The position numbers were made by a program, and so were the translations under genes. Under the pieces are notes generated by a model. The model did not search any database. It was not told where the DNA came from and worked only from the letters and a program-made list of their open reading frames with translations. A DNA stretch of 30,820 nucleotides from a virus: the IMG/VR virus record IMGVR_UViG_3300003885_000855, positions 1 through 30,820 of that record, one strand, 5' to 3'. Below are positions 1 to 6,855 of the stretch, piece by piece. How positions within the stretch are numbered: the first letter of the stretch is position 1; each line of letters begins with the position of its first letter.

Positions 1-209
1 ATTTCATTTAACTGTTCCTGTAAGTGTTCTACTACTTCATTATAGCATTTCTCTTTCCAAAATTCAATCTCCCCTTCTAGCACGGCGATGGTGTGGGAGA
101 TGAGGTGGGATTTGACTTGCTGGCATTCAAAGCAATTAGGCAATGAGCAATTAGATATTTTCTCATCAAACTCCTCCAAACTATTTTTTGTTATTTGTGA
201 TGTGGTCAT
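1..209 (-). CDS. Hypothetical protein, 3' end outside the window
   Basis: An open frame starts at the ATG at 209-207 and runs off the left edge after 69 codons. The protein begins MTTSQITKNSLEEFDEK and carries a cluster of cysteines (CSLPNCFEC, residues about 21-29), followed by a helical, acidic stretch. The spacing could suit metal binding, but no family is recognised. The ATG overlaps the TGA of an upstream open frame (ATGA), as elsewhere in this leftward operon, which supports the start. The function is unknown; early phage genes of this size are often host-interaction or anti-defence factors, but nothing in the sequence shows that. Confidence 0.55.
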   Translation of the reverse strand, partial: MTTSQITKNSLEEFDEKISNCSLPNCFECQQVKSHLISHTIAVLEGEIEFWKEKCYNEVVEHLQEQLNE

Positions 210-337
210 AAAAATGTTTTATATTTCTTCTTAAATTTTTTAACTTCAAACATTTCGTTAATTCCTTTTGCTCTATCTTGCCAAGAAAAAAACTTGCGTT
301 GTAAATCAGCTATTGCTTCCTCAAGCTTTGTTAGTTT
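206..337 (-). pseudogene. Open frame without a clear start, possible gene remnant
   Basis: This frame of 43 codons reads KLEEAIADLQRKFFSWQD and then GINEMFEVKKFKKKYKTFL before TGA. It looks coding (amphipathic, Lys-rich) and its stop overlaps the next ATG as ATGA. There is no ATG, GTG or TTG at its beginning, and its 5' end overlaps the end of the 68-residue gene at 321-527 in another frame. It could be the broken tail of a gene, the product of a frameshift from its neighbour, or a 15-residue peptide from the internal ATG. A sequencing error cannot be excluded. Confidence 0.3.
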
Positions 338-527
338 TTAATTTAAAATATTTTCTTTTTGCATTATTACTTACAGCTATTCTTTCCTTAATATCTGAAA
401 TTACATAAAAGTAGGAAAAATCATTATCTTTGGTAATTTCATAAATTCTATTTTTCGTAAAACTGTGATATAAATGTCCTTTACTTTTGACATCATCAAA
501 TTTTAATCCAGTAAAAAAGTATTTCAT
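321..527 (-). CDS. Hypothetical small protein, 68 residues
   Basis: Starts MKYFFTGLKFDDVKSKGHLY and ends in the basic tail KRKYFKLKTNKA. It is rich in Lys, Phe and Tyr, with no transmembrane segment and no cysteine. It resembles the small beta-rich proteins common in phage early regions but matches no family I can name. It lies 34 bases downstream of the 103-residue gene in the same leftward operon. No Shine-Dalgarno sequence is obvious. Confidence 0.55.
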   Translation of the reverse strand: MKYFFTGLKFDDVKSKGHLYHSFTKNRIYEITKDNDFSYFYVISDIKERIAVSNNAKRKYFKLKTNKA

Positions 528-561
528 AAAATTCCCATTTGGTAAGCCGTGGAGGCTTTGG

Positions 562-873
562 TTAGGTTGATAAATCTACATACCCTAAGTATAGAATTTT
601 TTTAACAATATCGTAAAATTCTTTTCCGAATTGTATTTTTGAACTTGCTCCTCCTGTCAAATATCCTTTATCTTTCCATTTACTCAAAATTTCTCTCTCT
701 TCTTGATTTATTTTAATCGGTTGCAATTTTTCGTTATTCGTATTTAAATAATCTAAATATGGAATAAATCTTAATTCCACTTGCGAAATTTCATATCCAA
801 GCAATTCTTTTGATTTGTTTTTAATTCGTTGAGTTAATTGACCTCTTTTTTGAATTTCTTTTAATTTTTTCAT
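562..873 (-). CDS. Hypothetical protein, 103 residues
   Basis: Begins MKKLKEIQKRGQLTQRIKNK and is predicted to be mostly helical and basic at the N-terminus, with a mixed C-terminal half ending LGYVDLST. No domain is recognised. The start codon overlaps the TGA of the membrane peptide gene upstream (870-1010) as ATGA, so the two are probably translationally coupled. A cytoplasmic early phage protein is the best guess; the function is unknown. Confidence 0.6.
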   Translation of the reverse strand: MKKLKEIQKRGQLTQRIKNKSKELLGYEISQVELRFIPYLDYLNTNNEKLQPIKINQEEREILSKWKDKGYLTGGASSKIQFGKEFYDIVKKILYLGYVDLST

Positions 874-1010
874 ATAATTCCTAACTCATAAGCCGTCAAA
901 AACAGCTTTGTTAATTTATAAATAAACACCCCGCCCAATAAGATTAAACTTATCTTTCCTACACAGTAATAAAACTGTATTTGCCTGTTATGTTTTGTGT
1001 TGTAAATCAT
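870..1010 (-). CDS. Small membrane protein, 46 residues
   Basis: A short gene reading MIYNTKHNRQIQFYYCVGKI followed by a hydrophobic segment (about residues 16-33, SLILLGGVFIYKL) and ending YELGII. The single membrane-spanning stretch with basic residues before it predicts an inner-membrane peptide with its N-terminus inside. The TGA overlaps the ATG of the next gene (ATGA), which argues that it is a real coupled gene. Its role is unknown; single-span early phage peptides include superinfection-exclusion and inhibitor proteins, but this one cannot be assigned. Confidence 0.5.
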   Translation of the reverse strand: MIYNTKHNRQIQFYYCVGKISLILLGGVFIYKLTKLFLTAYELGII

Positions 1011-1023
1011 TTTGTTTTTAGAA

Positions 1024-1272
1024 TTAAAATTTTACCCAAATATCGTTTGCGTCGCAATAATCATATAAACTATTAAGAACACGATTAAATTGACTTAAAG
1101 TTTTAACTTTTAAAAATCTATTACCAAATCTTTTTGGGATAAATTTATATATGTCTAATCTTTTTTTCATTTTCTTCCCGCAAATAGGAATTTCTTTTAG
1201 TTCTTTACCTTCATCATAATTAGGGTCTTCTGAAATATCTCGTATTTTTATTTTGTATGTCCAATTTTTCAT
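1024..1272 (-). CDS. Hypothetical protein, 82 residues
   Basis: The start chosen is the ATG at 1272-1270 (MKNWTYKIKIRDISEDPNY), because it overlaps the TGA of the preceding gene as ATGA. An in-frame ATG 18 bases upstream lies inside that gene and is less likely. The protein has an acidic N-terminal part, a basic middle (GKKMKKRLDIYKFIPKRFG) and the end SLYDYCDANDIWVKF. No family is recognised. The alternation of beta-like and basic segments could suit nucleic-acid or protein contact, but that is speculation. Confidence 0.6.
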   Translation of the reverse strand: MKNWTYKIKIRDISEDPNYDEGKELKEIPICGKKMKKRLDIYKFIPKRFGNRFLKVKTLSQFNRVLNSLYDYCDANDIWVKF

Positions 1273-1475
1273 TTCTTTAAAACAACCCACCCGTTGCTAA
1301 TGGTTTTGGTTTCAACATTAAATTCTTTTAATAGGTATTTCTGAAAAGAGGAAACGCTTAATCCCGCTTTCTCTACTTCTTTTCGGGTGATTTTAAGAAC
1401 CTGCCGACCTTTTAATTTGTCTACTTTTGTCCATAAAGGATTTCTCCCAATTTTTTTAAATTCTTTTTTGTTCAT
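1269..1475 (-). CDS. Small basic protein, 68 residues
   Basis: Reads MNKKEFKKIGRNPLWTKVDK and ends ETKTISNGWVVLKK. The middle (RKEVEKAGLSVSSFQKYLLK) resembles a helix-turn-helix or other short DNA-contact fold, so a small regulator is possible. No strict motif match can be claimed. It is joined to both neighbours by ATGA overlaps (1475-1472 upstream, 1272-1269 downstream), placing it firmly in the leftward operon. Confidence 0.6.
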   Translation of the reverse strand: MNKKEFKKIGRNPLWTKVDKLKGRQVLKITRKEVEKAGLSVSSFQKYLLKEFNVETKTISNGWVVLKK

Positions 1476-1765
1476 TTATTTTTTAAATATTCATAATAAG
1501 ATTTTGGAATTTTATACCAAGCGTGTTCTTCCATTTCGTTATTTCTTATATAATATCCTCTCCTGTGTTTTTCCACGATCGGGTTTTTTATATCTTTAAA
1601 TCGTTCTTTTGCATTTTCAAAAGAAAGATATTGCCGTTTGTATTCTTCAACTGTGCAAAAATTTAATTCTTTATCTTTTCCTAGAAATTTTGCCGCTTCT
1701 TGGTCTAAAATATATCCTTGCTCTTTCATTTTTTGAAATACAAATTGTTTTAAAGTTTTTTTCAT
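1472..1765 (-). CDS. Hypothetical protein, 97 residues
   Basis: Begins MKKTLKQFVFQKMKEQGYIL and ends KIPKSYYEYLKNK. It is highly charged, with many aromatic residues (Tyr, Phe, Trp) and one cysteine. There is no transmembrane segment or recognisable catalytic motif. Both ends overlap the neighbouring genes by ATGA. It may be a small cytoplasmic early protein; no function can be given. Confidence 0.6.
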   Translation of the reverse strand: MKKTLKQFVFQKMKEQGYILDQEAAKFLGKDKELNFCTVEEYKRQYLSFENAKERFKDIKNPIVEKHRRGYYIRNNEMEEHAWYKIPKSYYEYLKNK

Positions 1766-1953
1766 AAATCTTTTTGATACTTTAAATCTTTTGCGCTTCC
1801 AACTTCTATATCACTAACGAAATAATTATCTGTATCAATTCTTGTTAATCCTGCCATTACTCTTTTCTCCGCGCGTTCTTCACTTAATTCTCTTCCAATA
1901 ATTTGCTGTGCTTTGCCCCCTTGGTTTTTTACGATATAGATATTATATTTCAT
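1762..1953 (-). CDS. Hypothetical protein, 63 residues
   Basis: Reads MKYNIYIVKNQGGKAQQIIG, then ELSEERAEKRVMAGLTRID, and ends AKDLKYQKDL. The beta-hairpin-then-helix pattern (a strand, a polar turn, then an amphipathic helix of Glu/Arg) is typical of small phage proteins that report or alter host enzymes, but no family is recognised. The stop overlaps the next start (ATGA). There is a 47-base gap upstream. Confidence 0.55.
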   Translation of the reverse strand: MKYNIYIVKNQGGKAQQIIGRELSEERAEKRVMAGLTRIDTDNYFVSDIEVGSAKDLKYQKDL

Positions 1954-2000
1954 TCCATTACACGCTTATAGCCCGCTCGGCTTAATTTAGGGTTTGATAA

Positions 2001-2225
2001 TTAAATACATTCATCACATTCAATACCATTTAATTCACCATCGCCAAAACATTTCTCACAAACTTTTGGTTTTGGCTGGATTATAATTATTTCTCCACTT
2101 TCAACTCCATTTCTTATATCTTTGGAAATTTGCTTTGATTGTTCTTCGGTCAATTCATCTTTTTCGCAATCCCAGCCTCCCCATTTTTCAATTTCTAATC
2201 TCCAATAAATTGTTTTGTCTTCCAT
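2001..2225 (-). CDS. Small zinc-finger-like protein, 74 residues
   Basis: The preferred start is the ATG at 2225 (MEDKTIYWRLEIEKWGGWDC), with AGGA just upstream. An in-frame ATG at 2279 would add 18 residues but overlaps the preceding gene by 20 bases. The C-terminus holds two CxxC pairs, CEKCFGDGELNGIECDECI, the pattern of a DnaJ-type or treble-clef zinc knuckle. The N-terminal two thirds are charged and helical. A zinc-binding protein that contacts nucleic acid or protein is likely; the exact role is unknown. It is early in the leftward operon. Confidence 0.6.
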   Translation of the reverse strand: MEDKTIYWRLEIEKWGGWDCEKDELTEEQSKQISKDIRNGVESGEIIIIQPKPKVCEKCFGDGELNGIECDECI

Positions 2226-2259
2226 AATCCTAAAAAACTTATTGGCTGATAATTGCGAC

Positions 2260-2427
2260 CTAAATTGTGCATATTTCATCATTTTCCGCATCATAGTAAG
2301 TTTCATCGTCAAGCAGATAATTGACTTGACCCAAATTGATGTCATTGTAATAAGGGTCTTTTTCCCATTCGCCACTATTCAATAATTCTTGCAATTTGTT
2401 TGGGTTTTTGATTTTAAAATTTTCCAT
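2260..2427 (-). CDS. Small acidic protein, 55 residues, first gene of the leftward operon
   Basis: Starts at the ATG at 2427 and reads MENFKIKNPNKLQELLNSGE, then an acidic C-terminal half (LLDDETYYDAENDEICTI). The net charge is strongly negative, as in some DNA-mimic inhibitors encoded by phages, but that comparison is only by composition. It is the first gene after the leftward promoter near 2563-2590, separated from it by about 130 bases of leader that carries crossing inverted repeats. The next gene may start inside its last codons. Confidence 0.5.
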   Translation of the reverse strand: MENFKIKNPNKLQELLNSGEWEKDPYYNDINLGQVNYLLDDETYYDAENDEICTI

Positions 2428-2471
2428 AATAATTGTGTATAAACTAATTGACTAATAAAACGACTTTTGAT

Positions 2472-2555
2472 AAGATAGAGATTGGCGGAGTAGAGAGCAT
2501 TTTATATAAATTGATTAAGGTCTGCTTTGCTCCGCCGTTCTATCTTTCCTTAATC
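2472..2555 (-). promoter_or_regulatory. Crossing inverted repeats in the leader of the leftward operon
   Basis: Two inverted repeats cross each other (order A-B-A'-B'). A is AAGATAGA..GGCGGAG at 2472-2490 with its complement CTCCGCC..TCTATCTT at 2530-2546 (15 pairs with a small internal loop). B is GATTAAGG at 2513-2520 with CCTTAATC at 2548-2555 (8 perfect pairs). The two cannot both form simple hairpins, so the RNA must choose or form a pseudoknot. With the predicted start of transcription near 2556, the block begins almost at the 5' end of the leftward transcript. A two-state leader is the inference. Confidence 0.55.
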
Positions 2556-2562
2556 TGTTTTT

Positions 2563-2590
2563 ATTATATTCTAATGCGAAGATAATGCAA
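2563..2590 (-). promoter_or_regulatory. Leftward sigma70-type promoter candidate
   Basis: On the minus strand, TTGCAT (2590-2585) and TATAAT (2568-2563) are spaced by 16 bases. The -10 box is perfect. It would start a transcript near 2556 and feed the small-gene operon that begins at 2427. GTTATACACA lies further upstream. Confidence 0.5.
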
Positions 2591-2674
2591 ACAAAATATG
2601 AACTGAATGTGTATAACTTTTTAACCTCCTCGCACAGGGCTAAGAATAAGGGCGGAATAACAGGAGAAAAAAGT

Positions 2675-2703
2675 TTGCAAATTAAGAAAGATTAGGATAT
2701 TAT
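2675..2703 (+). promoter_or_regulatory. Rightward sigma70-type promoter candidate
   Basis: TTGCAA at 2675-2680 and TATTAT at 2698-2703 with a 17-base spacer. A perfect TATAAT follows at about 2716 and could be an alternative -10. Either would feed the small membrane protein and the chaperonin. Confidence 0.45.
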
Positions 2704-2783
2704 TAAGGAGTGAGATATAATTGTATCAACAGTCAGAATATAATCGCTCACAACTTATTCTAGGGCTTCGTTTTTTGAGAAAT

Positions 2784-3029
2784 ATGAAGAAACTTGTAAT
2801 TATCGCAATAATAGCAATTCTCTCATTCTGGGCTTTTTCAATGTATAGAAACCACAGAAAATCAGAAACCACAAAACCAATAATTCAAGAAATAAAAACC
2901 AACCAACAAATTAAGGAAGATTTAGAAAAACCATTTTGCTCAGAATGCGGAAAATTTAAAATAGAGAGCGACTGGGAATATTGCAGAAATATTTGCAAAG
3001 CGGACAGCCCAGCGGGGTTATTTAAATAA
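2784..3029 (+). CDS. Membrane-anchored protein with a zinc-ribbon-like Cys motif, 81 residues
   Basis: The start chosen is the ATG at 2784, which opens directly with a signal-anchor (MKKLVIIAIIAILSFWAFSM). A TTG 63 bases upstream would put polar residues before it and is less likely. After the membrane span comes a charged linker, then CSECGKFKIESDWEYCRNIC (residues about 52-71), a Cys4 pattern that could hold zinc or form disulfides. The first gene of the rightward operon, 34 bases before the chaperonin. The function is not known; a membrane protein with a small cytoplasmic or exposed metal knuckle is all the sequence supports. Confidence 0.55.
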   Translation: MKKLVIIAIIAILSFWAFSMYRNHRKSETTKPIIQEIKTNQQIKEDLEKPFCSECGKFKIESDWEYCRNICKADSPAGLFK

Positions 3030-3063
3030 AAGTTATTAAAAATTAAAAGAGTAAAAAATAAAA

Positions 3064-4842
3064 ATGAGACCCACAAAAACGATAATCGGAAAAAAATCAT
3101 TGGAAGCTATTACCAAAGGCGTAAATGCAATTTATATTCCTGTTTCAAAAACTCTCGGTCCGAACGGGAAAAACGCTCTCCTCTACCGAAGTTATAATCG
3201 CGGGAGCCGTATCACCAATGACGGCTATACTGTTGCCGAAGTGCAGGAACCAAAAAATCCTTTTGTTCGGCTTGTCGCTTTAACTTTCAAAGAAATGTGT
3301 AAAAAGACAAACGAGAAAATCGGAGACGGCACAACCGGCACGGCGGTAATCGGCGGGATATTGTGGAATAAAGTTTATAAACTTCTTAGCGAGGGGCAAA
3401 GCGAATTTACAGCCAAAAAATCAGGTCAAGTTTCCGTAATTGCCATTAAAAGAAAAATACTTGAAACCGCTAAAATCGTAAAAAAGAAAATTAGGGAAGT
3501 TGCTAAAAAGATTGAAACCTTAGAAGATTTGGAAAAAATCGCCGTTGTTTCTGTTGAAGACGAGAAGTTAGGAAAGGTAGTCGCGAAAATGGCTTGGGAT
3601 GTCGGAATGGACGGATATATTGATGTCGTTGAGGGATATAAGGGAGAAATTGAAACCGAAGTTATCAAAGGAATGAGATTTCCCGCGAAAATCGCTGACA
3701 AAGCGTTTCTCACAAATAAAGAAAAGTTTGAAATGATTGCTCAAGACAGCCACATACTTATAACTAATTACGCTCTTGATAATACTGGAATGATATCAGC
3801 GCCGTTTCAAGAAATAAGTAAGAAAACAACAAAACTAATCGTGGTTGCTCCGTCTTTTTCCGAAAATGTTTTGGTAAATATGATTAAAGCGATAAAGAAT
3901 GGATTTTTCATTTATCCAGTTTTTGCTCCTTCTATGCGGACAGAACAGATGGAAGATTTAGCTGTTTATTGCAAAGCTAATTTAATTGATAAACACAAAG
4001 GCAAACTTTTTAAAAATATCACATTTGAAGATTTGGGCTGGCTGGAAAAACTTGTTGTAAAAGACACCGAAGCCAAAGAGGAAGCAGTGGCTCTTGGAGG
4101 ACGGGGAGCGATTGAAGAAAAACAAATGTCTTACGGAAAAATTGATGTGGAAGAAAACGGACAAACAAAAAAGAAAAATGTAATGGCGGAAACAATCACT
4201 TCTCCCGTTCAGGAAAGAATAGAAATTCTTAAAGGACAGTTAGCGGAAACCCGTCAAGACCAGTATAAAAAGTTAATGCAAAGAAGAATAGCGAGTATGG
4301 CTTCCGCAGTCGGAGTTATTCGGGTCGGCGATTCAACGCAAGCATCCGCTCTTTACTTGAAACTTAAACTTGATGACGCTGTTTACGCTTGCAAGGCGGC
4401 GTTAAAAGGCGGTTATGTAAAAGGAGGCGGACTTTGCTTAAAAGAAATTGCCGATAAACTTGAAGACGATATTCTAAAACCAGCCCTACTCGCTCCTTAC
4501 GAACAGATACAAGCCAGCGCCGAAGACGGAGTTGAGATTACAGATAATATTATAGACCCTGCTGACGCGGTATATTACGCGGTGGAACACGCAACACAGG
4601 TTGTTGCTAATTTGATAACTGTTGATGTTATTACTCCCGAAGTTGATGATATTCCTCCGGGCGACGGCTACCTCGCAATGGCAAGAGCATTGGGCGAGAT
4701 GTCTATTTCTCTCCGCAGGCATTTCGGGCAGTTAAAAGAAAACGAAGAAGAAATGGCAAGAGATAAAATGGAAAGGTTTATATTAACAGGCGAACTTGAA
4801 ACCGATGAATTGGTTGAAGTGTCGGGTCATAGTGATTGGTAA
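3064..4842 (+). CDS. groEL: Phage-encoded group I chaperonin (GroEL-like)
   Basis: An ATP-driven folding chamber subunit. The 592-residue protein is slightly longer than the usual ~545. The equatorial ATP site is present: LGPNGKN (31-37), TNDG (51-54), GDGTT (87-91, with the catalytic-loop Asp88), the catalytic Asp in LDDAVYACKAAL before a GGG turn, and a late DPADAV segment. The middle (apical) part is divergent, the GGM-repeat tail is absent and the protein ends in an acidic, non-repetitive segment. No groES is visible nearby, so it may use the host cochaperonin or act without one, as has been described for some phage chaperonins. It sits just before the terminase genes, so a role in folding capsid or tail proteins is likely. 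Family assignment is firm; role is inference. Confidence 0.93.
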   Translation: MRPTKTIIGKKSLEAITKGVNAIYIPVSKTLGPNGKNALLYRSYNRGSRITNDGYTVAEVQEPKNPFVRLVALTFKEMCKKTNEKIGDGTTGTAVIGGILWNKVYKLLSEGQSEFTAKKSGQVSVIAIKRKILETAKIVKKKIREVAKKIETLEDLEKIAVVSVEDEKLGKVVAKMAWDVGMDGYIDVVEGYKGEIETEVIKGMRFPAKIADKAFLTNKEKFEMIAQDSHILITNYALDNTGMISAPFQEISKKTTKLIVVAPSFSENVLVNMIKAIKNGFFIYPVFAPSMRTEQMEDLAVYCKANLIDKHKGKLFKNITFEDLGWLEKLVVKDTEAKEEAVALGGRGAIEEKQMSYGKIDVEENGQTKKKNVMAETITSPVQERIEILKGQLAETRQDQYKKLMQRRIASMASAVGVIRVGDSTQASALYLKLKLDDAVYACKAALKGGYVKGGGLCLKEIADKLEDDILKPALLAPYEQIQASAEDGVEITDNIIDPADAVYYAVEHATQVVANLITVDVITPEVDDIPPGDGYLAMARALGEMSISLRRHFGQLKENEEEMARDKMERFILTGELETDELVEVSGHSDW

Positions 4843-4846
4843 AATT

Positions 4847-5044
4847 ATGTCAATAGAAATCGCATTAAGCAAAAGAGAAATAAAAGCCAAGATTGATAAA
4901 GTTTTGGAAATTTACTTTTCCGATATGAAAAACGAAGGAGTTGTCCGCCCCGAAAGTATTGATACTTACGCCGAGCAAATCAAGTTTATGCAAAAGAGAA
5001 TGAAAAAGGATTTTATTAAAGATTTTAACAAGAAGATTAAATAA
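4847..5044 (+). CDS. Small charged helical protein, 65 residues
   Basis: Starts at the ATG at 4847 (MSIEIALSKREIKAKIDKVL), four bases after the chaperonin stop, and ends KKDFIKDFNKKIK. It is predicted to be almost wholly helical and rich in Lys. A longer frame reaching back into the chaperonin gene is not credible. No family is recognised. Position next to the chaperonin raises the idea of a partner, but it lacks any GroES-like mobile loop or beta-barrel pattern and is too short. Confidence 0.6.
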   Translation: MSIEIALSKREIKAKIDKVLEIYFSDMKNEGVVRPESIDTYAEQIKFMQKRMKKDFIKDFNKKIK

Positions 5045-5045
5045 A

Positions 5046-5132
5046 ATGCCAATAAAACAAAAAAAAAGAAAAGCAATGGGCAAGAAAAAGGTCAAAGAAG
5101 TTAAAAAGCGTTCTAAGAGAGCGTATAAGTAA
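5046..5132 (+). CDS. Very small, extremely basic peptide, 28 residues
   Basis: A 28-codon gene (MPIKQKKRKAMGKKKVKEV, then KKRSKRAYK) starting one base after the previous stop. More than half of the residues are Lys or Arg. Tight packing between two genes in an operon supports its being translated. Such peptides may bind nucleic acid; some phages carry short basic DNA-condensing or virion peptides. No homology claim is possible at this length. Confidence 0.4.
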   Translation: MPIKQKKRKAMGKKKVKEVKKRSKRAYK

Positions 5133-5134
5133 TT

Positions 5135-5230
5135 ATGTGGGAAGGAAACTTAGATAATAGTATTATATTAGATGTAGTTATTATAATTTTTGGGATATTT
5201 TTAATTTCAATTTCATTATTATTACAGTAA
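5135..5230 (+). CDS. Single-span membrane peptide, 31 residues
   Basis: A short gene reading MWEGNLDNSIILDVVI followed by an uninterrupted hydrophobic stretch to LLLQ. It has a short polar, acidic N-terminus and one membrane span with no charge inside. It starts two bases after the basic peptide gene. By size and shape it could be a pinholin-like or accessory membrane peptide, but no lysis genes lie next to it and the assignment is open. Confidence 0.4.
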   Translation: MWEGNLDNSIILDVVIIIFGIFLISISLLLQ

Positions 5231-5254
5231 AATAATGTGAAGAGTTTAAATAAA

Positions 5255-5608
5255 ATGGCAACACCAAAACAACAAAAATTGATTAAACTGCTCTTGGAGA
5301 ATCTTGGGAAACAGGGAAAAACAAAATCTCTTGGTAAATTGATATTAGAAGCGGGATATACAAAAGCAATGGCTAAAAATCCTCAAATGATTTTAGAGAG
5401 CCAAACAATAAAAGAAGGGTTAAGTGATTTTGTAAAAGATATGATAGAAAGAAGAAAGAAAGCGTTGTCTGAAATAACCGACAGTAAATTAAAATCATCC
5501 CAAGCAAGAGATTTATCAAACATTGTTGATACATTAACAAAAAACATTCAACTCTTATCAGGAGGAAATACTGAAAAGAGCGAGATGAAAATATCGTGGA
5601 AGAAATAA
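5255..5608 (+). CDS. terS: Terminase small subunit (probable)
   Basis: DNA-recognition component of the packaging motor. Starts at the ATG at 5255 (MATPKQQKLIKLLLENLGKQ); a GTG 18 bases upstream is an alternative. The segment LGKLILEAGYTKAMAKNPQM looks like the helix-turn-helix seen in small terminases (AGYT in place of AGYS), followed by a long helical, Lys-rich region suited to ring assembly. The length (117 residues) is usual to short for the family. It overlaps the large subunit gene by 13 bases, which is the strongest argument for the call. Confidence 0.75.
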   Translation: MATPKQQKLIKLLLENLGKQGKTKSLGKLILEAGYTKAMAKNPQMILESQTIKEGLSDFVKDMIERRKKALSEITDSKLKSSQARDLSNIVDTLTKNIQLLSGGNTEKSEMKISWKK

Positions 5609-6855
5609 TTCAAATTCCATATAAACCAAGAGAATGGACAAAATCTTTGCACGAAGATAAAGAAAGGTGGAAAGTAGTTGTCGCACACCGGAGGGCTGGA
5701 AAAACAGTCGCAACACTTAACCATTTACAAAGAGATGCTTTGACAATTCCAAATTCCCGTTTTGCTTACATTGCTCCAACTTACAAACAGAGCAAGAACA
5801 TTGCTTGGGATTTACTCAAATATTATGCAAGACCAATTCCCGGTGTTAAGTTTAATGAGGCGGAGTTAAGAGTTGATTATCCCAATGGTTCAAGAATAAC
5901 TTTATATGGAGCAGACAATCCCGACAGTTTAAGAGGATTAGGATTATGGGGAGTTGGTTTTGACGAATACAGCCAACAGCCGTCTAACATATTTACGGAA
6001 ATTATCCGTCCGGCATTGGCAGATCATAAAGGATATGCAATATGGATTGGAACTCCCAAAGGCAAAAATGAGTTTTACCGGCTTTACGAACTCGGTAAAA
6101 AAGAAGAAAACTGGCTTGCTCTTTTCTTAACGGTTGATGATACCAAACTAATCAGCGAAGAAGAATTAAAAGACGCGCGTAAGTTAATGAGCGAGGATGA
6201 ATATCAGCAAGAATGGTTTTGTAGTTTTGAGGCAAGTATTCAAGGGGCTTACTACGCCAAAGAGATAGCCAAAGCAAGAGAAGAAGGAAGGATTTGTTCA
6301 GTCCCTTATGATGAATTTGCGGAAGTCCACACTTGGTGGGATATAGGAATAGGCGACAGCACGGCGATTGGTTTTTTTCAAAGGGTTGGCAGAGAATGGC
6401 ATTGGATTGATTATTATGAAGCAAGCGGTGAGGGACTAGAATTTTATGTTAAGATGTTAAAGGATAAGGATTATAATTACGGAAAACATTATGTTCCGCA
6501 CGATGCCAAAGCAAGAGAAAAAGGAAGCGGTAAAAGTTATGTTGAAGTAGGAAAGGAATTAGGCATTAACTTTGAGATAGTCCCTAAACTTTCAATCTTT
6601 CAAGGAATAAACACAGTAAGGATGAAGTTTAATACTTTGTGGATTGACGAGAAGAAATGTGAAAAAGGGCTTGATGCTCTCTCTCAGTATCGCAAAGAGT
6701 GGAATGATAAAATGGGCTGTTTCAAAACAAATCCATTGCACGATTGGACTTCCCACGCCGCGGATATGATTAGATATTGGGGAACAACTAATTTTACTTC
6801 AGGACAGCAGGTAAAAATAATCCGCCCCCAATGGAAAGGATTTAACAGATTATGA
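5596..6855 (+). CDS. terL: Terminase large subunit (packaging ATPase and nuclease)
   Basis: The motor that pumps DNA into the prohead and cuts it. Starts at the GTG at 5596 inside the small subunit gene. The ATPase half has Walker A AHRRAGKT (30-37), Walker B LWGVGFDEY (117-125, D123/E124) and a coupling motif WIGTPKGKN (150-158). The RNase H-like nuclease half has acidic residues in WWDIGIGDST (D249, D254), VPHDAK (D303) and HDWTSHAADM (D383, D390). The 419-residue length is normal. It ends in TGA overlapping the next ATG. Assignment is firm. Confidence 0.95.
   Translation: MEEIIQIPYKPREWTKSLHEDKERWKVVVAHRRAGKTVATLNHLQRDALTIPNSRFAYIAPTYKQSKNIAWDLLKYYARPIPGVKFNEAELRVDYPNGSRITLYGADNPDSLRGLGLWGVGFDEYSQQPSNIFTEIIRPALADHKGYAIWIGTPKGKNEFYRLYELGKKEENWLALFLTVDDTKLISEEELKDARKLMSEDEYQQEWFCSFEASIQGAYYAKEIAKAREEGRICSVPYDEFAEVHTWWDIGIGDSTAIGFFQRVGREWHWIDYYEASGEGLEFYVKMLKDKDYNYGKHYVPHDAKAREKGSGKSYVEVGKELGINFEIVPKLSIFQGINTVRMKFNTLWIDEKKCEKGLDALSQYRKEWNDKMGCFKTNPLHDWTSHAADMIRYWGTTNFTSGQQVKIIRPQWKGFNRL
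6841..6853 (+). repeat. 13-base direct repeat at the ends of terL and the next gene
   Basis: TTTAACAGATTAT occurs at 6841-6853 (end of terL, followed by GA) and again at 7128-7140 (end of the 96-residue gene, followed by AA). Both copies encode the C-terminus FNRL in the same frame and are preceded by purine-rich sequence. A footprint of insertion is possible. Confidence 0.5.

Larger units (their letters stand above)
2428..2783. other. Divergent control region between the leftward and rightward operons
   Basis: About 356 bases without a convincing gene. It separates the leftward small-gene operon from the rightward chaperonin and late genes. It holds a leftward promoter candidate (2563-2590), a rightward promoter candidate (2675-2703) and a block of crossing inverted repeats (2472-2555). 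Two copies of GTGTATAAAC/T (about 2435 and 2610) lie near its two sides and could be protein-binding sites. It is the natural place to look for the lytic switch or an origin; neither is proven. Confidence 0.55.

Noticed and set aside
1387-1599. 70-residue plus-strand open frame
   Set aside because: It lies opposite two well-packed leftward genes and has the hydrophobic, Phe/Leu-rich composition of an antisense shadow.
2001-2375. 124-residue minus-strand frame with a Met/Thr-rich start
   Set aside because: Its first third overlaps a better 55-residue gene in another frame; the real start is likely at 2225 or 2279.
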